Assembly: GCA_022616435.1 (NCBI GenBank)
Contig: JAKEET010000034.1
Span: 1-45,345 of the forward strand
Source: Gemmataceae bacterium
GTDB lineage: Bacteria; Planctomycetota; Planctomycetia; Gemmatales; Gemmataceae
Direction: 5' to 3'
DNA: 45,345 nucleotides
The notes beneath the pieces are model-generated. The model ran no database searches. It was not told the DNA's origin and was given only the letters and a program-made list of their open reading frames with translations. Numbering within the stretch: the first letter of the stretch is position 1; each line of letters starts with the position of its first letter. The position numbers were made by a program, and so were the translations under genes. Shown piece by piece: positions 8,672 through 16,098 of this stretch.

Positions 8672-11600
8672 CTAGTCCTTGCGAAACATCTTGGCGCCGC
8701 GGTCGCCGCGCGAGTACAGGTACGCCACCAGGTCGAGGATCTCGTCGCGCGTCAGCGTGTCGATCAACCCCCCCGGCATCATCGAGATCTTCGACGGCAC
8801 AATCGTGTCGATCAGGTTGCGGTTGACGTTCACGTTCTTGTTGGGATCGAGCATGTCGGTGTTGATGCTGATGTTGTCGCCGTGCAGGTTCACGATCCGG
8901 CCCGACACGCGCCGGCCGTCGGCCGTGATCACGTCGATGGCGGCGTACTGATCGCTGATGACCTTGTTCGGATCGATGATCGCCTCGAGCAGATCGCGTG
9001 GGCCGAAGCGGCCGACGACTTGCGTCAAATCGGGACCGGTGCCGCCGCCTTCGTTGTTGAAGCGATGGCAGGCGAAGCACTTGGTCTCGCCGAACAGGTT
9101 GCGGCCGCGGTCGAAATTGCGGCCGGCGAGCTTCTGCTCGACTTCCGGCACGAGCTCGTCCACGCCCCACTTCTTGACGAAGGGGCGTTGCTTGAACGTG
9201 AACGTGGGGGCCGCCGGTTGCGGCACGTTGTCGATGGCGGCCTCCAGGGCCGCCCGTTCCGCCTTCGACATCGACTCGATCGCCTCGGCGCGGATGTTGT
9301 ACATGAACTTGTTGAAGCTGTGGTGGCCGCGATAGTTGGCGGCCTTGTGGAACCAGTTGAGGTACTGTTCACGCTGCGGGATCGTCCAGCCGGGTTTGAC
9401 GATGCGCAGCGACATGACGTAGTCGATCTGCTCTTCCTGGGTCGGCGCCTTGGCGAGCAGGGCCAGCGTCTTGGCGACGCCGCCGGGGACTTCCAAATAG
9501 GCGATCAGGCGCGACAGCTCGGCGTTCACTTCACGCACGGCGGCCGGGTACCACGCATCCAGGCGCTTGCCGACGCGCTCCTTCCAGACAGCCGTCGGCG
9601 CAGCGCCGCGCGAAAAGGCCAGCTGGTACGCGCGCAGGTAATCGAGCTGCTGCGGCACGGTCAGCTTGCGGAAGTCGACGCGTTCGAGGGCTTCGAGGAT
9701 GGCCCCTTGATCCTTGTCCCCCACGCGGACCAGGCCGATGAGCGCATTCGTGAGCGCGACCGGATCGGGCTCCGCCAGTGCCTTGTCGCGCCACGTGTCC
9801 GGGTCCTGGAACTCGAGCACGGTGCGGGCCGCCCAGCGGATGTGCCGATCCGCGTGATTCAGGTGCGGCCAGGCGATCGCGACGGCGTTCGCATCCTTCT
9901 TGAAGTGCCCTTCCAGCTTCCGGCGCACGTCGCGCAACGGGTTCGGCGCCGGCTCCACTTTCCGCGGTTCCGTGGCTTCATTGCCGACGTAGGTGATGCG
10001 ATACAACCCCGACATCGTGCCGCGGCCGCCGATCGTGAAGTACATGGCGCCGTCGTTGGGGTTGATCACCACATCCGTCAGCGGCAACGGCGAGCCGTTC
10101 ATGAACTCCTCCGCCTCGCCGACGTAGCTGGCGCCGTGCGGCTTGAAGTGGACCGCGTACAGCTTGCCGTAGCTCCAATCGCAGCCGAAGAACGCCTCTT
10201 GATACTTGGCCGGGAACCTGGCGCCGTAGCCGAACGCGACGCCGCACGGGCTGCCGGGGCCGATGTCCACCGCCGACGGCAGGTTGTCGGGATAATAAAC
10301 CGGCTTGGTCGCCGAGCCGCTCCGCCAGCCGAAGTCGCTGCCGGGGACGGCGTGCATCATCCGCGTCGGCCGGTAGAACGGCAGGTTCATGAACCATTCC
10401 ATGTCGGAGTCGTAGGTGAACAGCTCGCCGTCCCTGTTGAAGGCGGCGTCGAACTGGTTGCGATAGCCGATCGATTCGATCTGCCAGTTCTTGCCGTCGG
10501 GATCGACCTTGTAGATGTGGCCGCCGGGCGCGAGGATGCCCTTGGCGTGGCCGCTGGCGTCCCACATGCGCGGCACCAGGTAGTCTTCCTTCCAGATTGG
10601 CGGGACGGAGCCGCCGGCGAGATCCGTGAGCTTGGTGTGGTTGCCGCAGCAGACGTAGAGCGATTTGCCGTCGGGGCTGAGGATGACCGCGTGGGGGCCG
10701 TGCTCGCCACCGCCGGCGAGCGGGCGGAGCAGCTCCTTGGTGTCGAGCATGTCGTCGTTGTTGGAGGATCGGACGCGCCACAGCCCGTGCGTGTATTTGC
10801 CATCGCAGACCACGACGTACAGACTGTCGAAGGCCCAGAGCAAGCCGTGTGCCCCGCCCAATTCGACGGGGAGCATTTCGACCGTCGTGTCATCGGCATT
10901 GCCGCCGATCTTGGGGGGCGTGCAGCGATAAAGCCGGCCGTTCTGGTCCGACGTGATCAGCCGGCCCTTCGGATCGACGCACATGTTGACCCATGAGCCC
11001 TGCGTCGCCTTCGGGACCGAGTACAGCAGCTCGACCTTGAAGTCCTTCTTGACCTTGATCAGCTCGACCGGCGTCGCGGTCGGCTTCCTGAACTTGCCGC
11101 CGCCGGCCAGCGCCGTCTCGGTGATCTTCCACGGCCCGTGGCCAAGCTTGGCGACCACGGCCGCCGGCGTCCAGCTGGCGTCGTTGTGGTTGACCTCGTT
11201 CCAGCCGGTGGCGCTCTTGTCGGTCGCGCGCCACGAGCCGTCGGTGCCGACGATGGTCGTCTGCTTCTTCGGCGCTTCGAGCTCCAGGCGCAGCACCAGC
11301 CCGGCGGGCCCGTCGCTGTTCTGCGCCTTGACGGCGATGACATTCCGCATCGGCCCGTCGCCCTTGCGCGGCGCCCGGAGCAGGTCGGTCACCTCACGAA
11401 ACACCGGCGTCTGCCAGTTATCGCTGGCGAGCGCTTCCTTGCCGTTGACGTAGACCGTCATCCGGTTGTCGCAGGTGGCGAAGAGCTTCGCGCTCGTGAT
11501 GCGGTGCTTGAGGATGATCTCCTTGCGAAAGTACACGGTCTGATCCGGCTGCGCCGCGCCGGCCAGCCAGATCCAGTCGCTCACCGCCGCGGACTTGTTC

Positions 11601-11689
11601 GGAAGTTGAGCGTGCAGTTGCAGGACCACCGGCAGACCGAGGATGGCCGCGAACCCGGTGGCCGCGAGACATTTCAGCGCTTTCGACAC
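8672..11689 (-). CDS. Secreted PVC-type haem-binding CxxCH protein (membrane-bound dehydrogenase-like)
   Basis: About 1005 residues. I chose the GTG at 11689 because aggag lies six bases before it and because it opens directly into a signal peptide (SKALKCLAATGF, then a hydrophobic core ending LHA). An ATG at 11749 is in frame but adds a non-signal-like head. Order: an N-terminal galactose-binding-like beta domain (about 40-200), a beta-propeller resembling the PVC-type membrane-bound dehydrogenase/glucose-sorbosone dehydrogenase domain (about 210-590, with DPKGRLITSDQNGRLYR), a helical HEAT-like region, and a C-terminal c-type cytochrome segment with the haem motif CFACH (C871, C874, H875). 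Such giant proteins are typical of planctomycetes and are thought to take part in periplasmic oxidation of carbohydrates. Substrate unknown. Confidence 0.92.
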   Translation of the reverse strand: MSKALKCLAATGFAAILGLPVVLQLHAQLPNKSAAVSDWIWLAGAAQPDQTVYFRKEIILKHRITSAKLFATCDNRMTVYVNGKEALASDNWQTPVFREVTDLLRAPRKGDGPMRNVIAVKAQNSDGPAGLVLRLELEAPKKQTTIVGTDGSWRATDKSATGWNEVNHNDASWTPAAVVAKLGHGPWKITETALAGGGKFRKPTATPVELIKVKKDFKVELLYSVPKATQGSWVNMCVDPKGRLITSDQNGRLYRCTPPKIGGNADDTTVEMLPVELGGAHGLLWAFDSLYVVVCDGKYTHGLWRVRSSNNDDMLDTKELLRPLAGGGEHGPHAVILSPDGKSLYVCCGNHTKLTDLAGGSVPPIWKEDYLVPRMWDASGHAKGILAPGGHIYKVDPDGKNWQIESIGYRNQFDAAFNRDGELFTYDSDMEWFMNLPFYRPTRMMHAVPGSDFGWRSGSATKPVYYPDNLPSAVDIGPGSPCGVAFGYGARFPAKYQEAFFGCDWSYGKLYAVHFKPHGASYVGEAEEFMNGSPLPLTDVVINPNDGAMYFTIGGRGTMSGLYRITYVGNEATEPRKVEPAPNPLRDVRRKLEGHFKKDANAVAIAWPHLNHADRHIRWAARTVLEFQDPDTWRDKALAEPDPVALTNALIGLVRVGDKDQGAILEALERVDFRKLTVPQQLDYLRAYQLAFSRGAAPTAVWKERVGKRLDAWYPAAVREVNAELSRLIAYLEVPGGVAKTLALLAKAPTQEEQIDYVMSLRIVKPGWTIPQREQYLNWFHKAANYRGHHSFNKFMYNIRAEAIESMSKAERAALEAAIDNVPQPAAPTFTFKQRPFVKKWGVDELVPEVEQKLAGRNFDRGRNLFGETKCFACHRFNNEGGGTGPDLTQVVGRFGPRDLLEAIIDPNKVISDQYAAIDVITADGRRVSGRIVNLHGDNISINTDMLDPNKNVNVNRNLIDTIVPSKISMMPGGLIDTLTRDEILDLVAYLYSRGDRGAKMFRKD

Positions 11690-12291
11690 GGCAGACTCCT
11701 GGAAGCGTGGACGCGAGGGAGGTACGACGGCGACGCGGACGGATGTCATGATACTTGGGGAAACCGCTGAAAGCAATTTGTCAGAGGCGGCATGAACCGA
11801 GTTCGGGCTACGTCTCACGAAGCACCGCGCGGTGAAGATCATCGGCAATCAACAGCCGTCGGCCGGCCAACGCGTCGCCGCCGAGGCCGAAGAGCGGCAT
11901 CGGCAATTTGCCTTGGTCAGCGGCGAAGAGGGCGAAAATGTCAGCCGGACCGATGACGCGGCGCGACCGGTGCCAATCGACGACCTCGATGGCGACGCGT
12001 CCGAGCCGACATGGGCATGGTCCACTGGTAGCCGCGCTGATGAACTGTCTGCACCAGATTGGAAGGCGGACTGAAAGGCGCTCGTGATGAACGGCGCCGA
12101 TTTCGCCAAGGAACGACTGTCGTCGTTGAAAAAACAGCTCGACTTGTGCCATGGCCAGCAACTTTCCACGCATCACACCCAGAAATCATCGACGTAGATC
12201 ACGGGAACGTTTGATCGCTTCACCATGAAGACTATGCCCGGCGCGCAAGCGCCGCAAGAGTAATCGGCGCCTGCCGGCTCCGAGCCAGTGC
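11690..12291. other. Gene-poor gap with unidentified, possibly decayed coding sequence
   Basis: About 600 bases separate the haem-protein start from the retron RT stop. A minus-strand frame at 11808-12176 (122 codons) reads plausibly protein-like in its second half (RVAIEVVDWHRSRRV, then LPMPLFGLGGDALAGRRLL) but has no good ribosome-binding site, runs into the region upstream of the haem protein, and matches no family I know. It may be the remnant of a gene. I see no terminator or RNA gene here. Confidence 0.4.
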
Positions 12292-13926
12292 TCAAGCACG
12301 CACCAATTGTTCCAGAGCAGCGCTAAACTCCGCCGCCAGCTCCGGCCGCACCATGTTCAACAGGGCGATCTTGCCGCGAAGCTGGGCGACGAAGTGCGGA
12401 TGGCCCGTGCGGTTCTGGCGGTCGAGCCCCTCCTTGGCCGCCCGGTGCAGGATCGCCCGAATCCTGCGAATCTCTTTGCGGCGCAGCGTCGGCTTGTCGT
12501 TGACCACCAGGCCGGTGACGATCTGGGCGGCGTTCTTGCGCAGCACCCGGCTTTTCTTTTCGTTCACCGTAAACCCTTCGTCCTGGGCGATGTGGCGGAC
12601 GCGGGCCATCAGGTAGCCGATGCGCTCGTTGATCAGCTCGGCGCTCGACAGCGTCAAGTCGTCGGCATAGCGCGTATAGGCGAGGTTCATCTTCTTGGCG
12701 AGTCCGGCAAGTCGGCGATCCAAGCGGCGGGCGACCTGGTTGGCGAGCGCCGGGCTGGTGCACGCGCCCTGGGGCAAGCCGCGCGGGCCGGTGGCGACGA
12801 AGTACGTCTTGCCGTCGTAGCGCACTTCCCGGCGCGGGCATTCCGTGCACAGCAACGCCAGGAGCGTCGCGGCCGCGCCGGAATAACCGAGCCGCGCGAA
12901 CACGCTGTGCACGCGCGGGAAGTGTACGCTCGGGAAAAAGTCGGCGAGATCGAGGTTGACGAGCACGGCCCGGCCGGCATGCGGCCGGGCATTGCTCAGG
13001 ATGCTGCGGCCAGCGACGAAGCCGTGCGCCGACTCATCGACGGGCAGCCGCTTCAGGATGTTGTTGAAGATCCAGCGCTGGGCCTGGGCCAGCGTCCGGT
13101 GCGGGGCCGACAGGGTGCGCGTGCCGCCGCTCTTCTTCGGCACGGTGAAGCGCACGTAATGGATGCGGCCGGCGACTTCGGTGTGAAACGCCAGCCAGCG
13201 CAGGCGCGGAATCGTCAAGCCGAGGGCGGCGGCCACGTCGGCAGGCGCGTGCAGCACCGGCAGACCCAGCGCCGCCAGCTTGGCCGCGTCGCTGGTCCGC
13301 TCGTGCATCCGGCTGGAGACGCCGCGGCCGACGAAGACGATGTCGGTCGCCCGGCGCTGCGCCACCGCCTCGGCGCGCCGGCGATTCTTCTCGGCAGCTT
13401 CCTTCTTTTTTTGCTCCTTGATCGCAGCGCGCCGGGCCTTGTCGGCTTCCACGGCGGCTTCGCCGGCCATCGCTGCCTGATGCTGAACGTGCTCCAGCGT
13501 GCGCCGGTGCTTCTCCATCTCGGCGCCGGTCTCGTGAATCTCCACCAGCTCCTTCGGCGTCAGCAGCCCTTCGCCCACCATGCCCTTGTCGATGAGGGCC
13601 GTGCGCCGATCGTCGGCGGGCGGAATCAGGTCGCGGCGGCCGAACCAGGGATTCGACCAGAGCGCCCGGCCGACCGCCTTGGCCTCGTCGACCATTTCAT
13701 CGCGCGGGATGGGCAAGAAGTCGGCGGCGCCGAGCTGCAGTGTAGGACCGGGCCGGGGCGAGGCGCCCTGCGGACGACCGGCCTGAATCGCGTCCGATGA
13801 TGAACGGCGCGGCGCCGCCGGGGTCGCCTGAATGCCGGTCTCGGCACGCGACGACACGCCGGCCGGCGGCGCATCGGCCGGGGGCTCACCCGCTAGCCAA
13901 TTCAGAAGTCTGCGAAACCAGTTCAT
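12292..13926 (-). CDS. Retron-type reverse transcriptase
   Basis: About 544 residues. The C-terminal half (from about 255) is a retron RT: NARPH at 312-316 is the retron NAxxH motif directly before motif A (NLDLADFFPSV, catalytic Asp 326); GLPQGACTSP at 383-392 is motif B; YADD at 420-423 supplies the two other catalytic aspartates; VTG at 470-472 is the retron-specific motif for recognising the cognate RNA. Retron RTs prime from an internal 2'-OH guanosine of their msr RNA and make msDNA. The N-terminal half is an unusual extension: a low-complexity Pro/Ala segment, then a highly charged helical, probably coiled-coil region (about 150-195). I prefer the ATG at 13926 (or 13932) because the longer frame starts inside a palindrome. 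Upstream neighbours are a WH-SWIM and an ARM-like gene. Confidence 0.93.
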   Translation of the reverse strand: MNWFRRLLNWLAGEPPADAPPAGVSSRAETGIQATPAAPRRSSSDAIQAGRPQGASPRPGPTLQLGAADFLPIPRDEMVDEAKAVGRALWSNPWFGRRDLIPPADDRRTALIDKGMVGEGLLTPKELVEIHETGAEMEKHRRTLEHVQHQAAMAGEAAVEADKARRAAIKEQKKKEAAEKNRRRAEAVAQRRATDIVFVGRGVSSRMHERTSDAAKLAALGLPVLHAPADVAAALGLTIPRLRWLAFHTEVAGRIHYVRFTVPKKSGGTRTLSAPHRTLAQAQRWIFNNILKRLPVDESAHGFVAGRSILSNARPHAGRAVLVNLDLADFFPSVHFPRVHSVFARLGYSGAAATLLALLCTECPRREVRYDGKTYFVATGPRGLPQGACTSPALANQVARRLDRRLAGLAKKMNLAYTRYADDLTLSSAELINERIGYLMARVRHIAQDEGFTVNEKKSRVLRKNAAQIVTGLVVNDKPTLRRKEIRRIRAILHRAAKEGLDRQNRTGHPHFVAQLRGKIALLNMVRPELAAEFSAALEQLVRA

Positions 13927-13937
13927 GGTCATCCACC

Positions 13938-14009
13938 GCCGCTTGCGGCTTAGCGTTCGCGTTGAACCGCCAGATGCGGGTATGTCTCCCACGCTAAGCC
14001 GCAAGCGGC
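13938..14009. repeat. Palindrome between the SWIM gene stop and the RT start
   Basis: Perfect 19-base inverted arms at 13938-13956 and 13991-14009, with a 34-base loop. Each arm contains its own small palindrome (ccgcttgcgg). On the minus strand it lies between the stop of the SWIM gene and the start of the RT gene, a usual place for retron RNA, but at about 72 bases it is short for a complete msr-msd. The core cgcttgcggcttagc looks like a common planctomycete repeat, so a dispersed repeat is at least as likely. It might also modulate RT expression within the operon. Confidence 0.75.
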
Positions 14010-14013
14010 AGGT

Positions 14014-15699
14014 TTAATTCCACAGCGCCTCGAACCAGCGCTCGACCGACGTCTGCGCCGTGCCGCCGATCGCGGCATTGCGGAGCGCTTGCAGGTGCCG
14101 GCACGGCCCGCGGCGCAGCTTGCTCTTGAAATGGTGCGAGCAGTTGCACTTGCCGCGCAGCATCCGGCCGTCGGCGTCAAGCAGCACCGCCTTGTCGCTG
14201 CCGTCGATCTTGCCTTCCAGCACGCGCAGGCCGTCGGGCCGGCGGTCGTCCTTGGTCACCTGTACCCGGCGGCGGGCGACCAGGTCGCGGGCCGCGACGG
14301 TCTCCGGGTTTTCCGGGCCGAGCTGATCCAGCGACAGCGCCACCGGCAGCATCTGCCGCCAGCGATAGACCCCGGCAGGTAAATCGTGAATGAGCTGCCC
14401 CAGACCCGCGAGCCGGTTGAGCCCGGCCGCCACGTACGGCCCCGCGGCGCCGGTGCGCTGCTGAATCTGCGCGAAGGTCAGTGCCGGCTGCTGCCGGAAC
14501 ACGTCGGCCAGGTCGCCCATCAGGTCGTTGCTCGGCTCGGCGGGCGGCGCGATCTGGTCGAGCGCGTTGGCCGCGGTCCAATCATTCGCGGTCCAGCCCG
14601 ACAGTCCCAAGGTCAGCCGCATGCCGCCCAGGTGCAGCACCCAGAAGCTCGGCAGCCCGGTGCCGAGCAGATACGCCTCGGCGCGCTCGACCAACGGGAG
14701 CAAGCGCGCCAGCACACGCAGCCGGTCGCGGCCCCAGGTGCGGATCGTCTCGGGCCGCTTGCCGGGGTATGGGGTGTCGGGCAGGACGATGCGTTTCTCC
14801 CACGGCTCCAGCACGAGGTGAATCGGCTTGCCCGGTTCCAATTCGAAGCGCAGGCCGCGCGGGCTGCGCTTGGCCCGATGGCGCTTCAAGTACGCCACGA
14901 CGTTGTAAAGTCCTTCGAGCGCGATCGGCACGCGCCGCATCGGCAGGCTCATGGCCGATTGCAATTGCAGAAAGCCGCGCAGCCAGCTCGACGGCAGGTC
15001 GATCTTCTCTTCGCGGTAATCGGCCGAGCCGGCGGTGGCGACGCCGAAGCCGGCCGGATCGATTTCGAAGCGGGTTTCGCGGTAGCTGCGCAGCTTCTGG
15101 AAATGCTCGTAGAGGTCCCACGAGTAATCGACGTTGGTGGTCCCCAGGGCCACGTCGCGCTCGTTCGTGAACAGCGCACGATCGACGCTCAGGCAGCCGT
15201 AGCTGCTTTCATCGGCGCTGAAGCACTCGAAGAAGACCACATCCGGCGCCACCGTGATGACCGGGTCGCACGGCATGAGCAGCCGCCACAATTCCGGATC
15301 GTGGCGGGCGAGGATGTCGGAGTAGCGCAGCCGCGCTTTCCAGTAGCGGCTGCGGCATTCGTTGAACTTTCGTTCCAGACCCGGCGGGATCGGCTCGGTC
15401 GCGCGCGCCAGGAGCTCGGTGCGGACATCGCGGGCGATCGAGCGGCGAATCTGATTCTCGCGCTCGCGTTCCTGCGCCTTGTAGGCCTCGTAGGCCGACT
15501 TGTCGCGCGGCTTGAAGCGCAGATCGCTGATGACGACGTCGTGCAGCGCGCTGATGGCCTCGCGAAACCGAAGCGGCTGCCGGAGCGTGCCGGAGTAGCT
15601 GACCCGATCGCGGCGCAAATTGGGCGCCAGCGAAATCGCCAGCCCCTGTGGATCGGGCGCCACGCGGCTGCGCCGGGAGTAGGCGACGAGGAAGTCCAT
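14014..15699 (-). CDS. Winged-helix plus SWIM zinc-finger protein (retron accessory)
   Basis: A 561-residue protein. The N-terminal 380 residues form a large alpha/beta region I do not recognise. A winged-helix-like domain follows (about 392-450: LADVFRQQPALTFAQIQQRTGAAG, a turn, then GVYRWRQ as a wing strand). Near the C-terminus is a SWIM zinc finger with ligands C518, C520, C533 and H535 (CNCSHHFKSK...GPCRH). SWIM fingers bind nucleic acid or protein. The winged-helix/SWIM combination beside a retron RT and an ARM-like gene is, as I recall, the defining content of type XIII retrons. The stop lies 87 bases before the preferred RT start. The ATG at 15699 has no strong Shine-Dalgarno sequence and is preceded by a 400-base gap that probably holds its own promoter and the retron RNA. 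Confidence 0.82.
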   Translation of the reverse strand: MDFLVAYSRRSRVAPDPQGLAISLAPNLRRDRVSYSGTLRQPLRFREAISALHDVVISDLRFKPRDKSAYEAYKAQERERENQIRRSIARDVRTELLARATEPIPPGLERKFNECRSRYWKARLRYSDILARHDPELWRLLMPCDPVITVAPDVVFFECFSADESSYGCLSVDRALFTNERDVALGTTNVDYSWDLYEHFQKLRSYRETRFEIDPAGFGVATAGSADYREEKIDLPSSWLRGFLQLQSAMSLPMRRVPIALEGLYNVVAYLKRHRAKRSPRGLRFELEPGKPIHLVLEPWEKRIVLPDTPYPGKRPETIRTWGRDRLRVLARLLPLVERAEAYLLGTGLPSFWVLHLGGMRLTLGLSGWTANDWTAANALDQIAPPAEPSNDLMGDLADVFRQQPALTFAQIQQRTGAAGPYVAAGLNRLAGLGQLIHDLPAGVYRWRQMLPVALSLDQLGPENPETVAARDLVARRRVQVTKDDRRPDGLRVLEGKIDGSDKAVLLDADGRMLRGKCNCSHHFKSKLRRGPCRHLQALRNAAIGGTAQTSVERWFEALWN

Positions 15700-15786
15700 G
15701 AGAGAATCCGATGAACTGTGTTTGGTCTGTGGCTCTTGGGATCGAAAAGAAGGAGGCGGCCGGCCGTACCGACTTCGAAGCGAGGA

Positions 15787-15888
15787 CCAGGGACGTTCAC
15801 GAAGCCCCGTGCAGCCTCTGCCGTCGGGAACCGCGTTTCCTTAGCCTGTCGGCAGAGGCTGCACGGGGCTAAAGAACAACGGCCCTGG
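15787..15888 (-). ncRNA. Candidate retron msr-msd RNA: long hairpin with complementary flanks
   Basis: The core is a perfect 21-base-pair stem (15803-15823 with 15850-15870) and a 26-base loop that itself can form a small stem (ggaa...ttcc). Outside it, 15787-15798 (ccagggacgttc) is largely complementary to 15874-15888 (gaacaacggccctgg), giving a second, imperfect outer pairing. On the minus strand the order is outer arm, TTTAGC, long hairpin, outer arm. This resembles a retron's a1 arm, a TAGC block like that around the branching guanosine, an msd hairpin and the a2 arm. Against it: no separate msr stem-loops are obvious within these limits, and the ggggctaaa edge is shared with dispersed hairpins elsewhere in the window. 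The boundaries are therefore uncertain; the true RNA might be longer or lie elsewhere. Confidence 0.45.
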
Positions 15889-16056
15889 GGAAGCAATGGA
15901 AGGCCAATGTCCACCGCGGCGGAACACCGCAGTATCTTGGTCTCGGAAACGGCCGGACGCGCCTCCTTCAAGTTTGGTTGTCAGTTCTCGCACCGGTTCG
16001 CACACCGGGGCGTGTGCAGGCGGCGTTTTGACGATTGGGATCGTTGGACACATCCA

Positions 16057-16077
16057 CCCCGTTTCTTCGAAACGGGG
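16057..16077. repeat. REP-like hairpin just after the ARM-like gene
   Basis: A perfect 9-base-pair stem with loop ttc (ccccgtttc ttc gaaacgggg), 21 bases after the ARM-like gene stop on its strand. Near-identical hairpins lie at 30867-30958, far from any RT, so this is a dispersed element. It could still serve as a weak terminator; no clear T-run follows. Confidence 0.75.
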
Positions 16078-16098
16078 CTAAACGTAGGCCATTTCTTG

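Larger units (their letters stand above)
15700..16098. other. Structured intergenic region inside the retron locus
   Basis: About 400 bases between the ARM-like stop and the SWIM start, with no credible gene on either strand. Besides the long hairpin at 15787-15888 and the REP-like hairpin at 16057-16077, it contains a smaller perfect stem (6 base pairs, arms 16000-16005 and 16012-16017, six-base loop). Such a concentration of stems in a structured gap is what a retron non-coding RNA region would look like. Open frames crossing it are readings of repeats. Confidence 0.7.

Noticed and set aside
8660..10996. A 778-codon plus-strand frame opposite the haem protein gene.
   Set aside because: It is the high-GC antisense shadow of the CxxCH protein; its Arg/Val/Ala/Asp-rich sequence matches no family and it has no start context.
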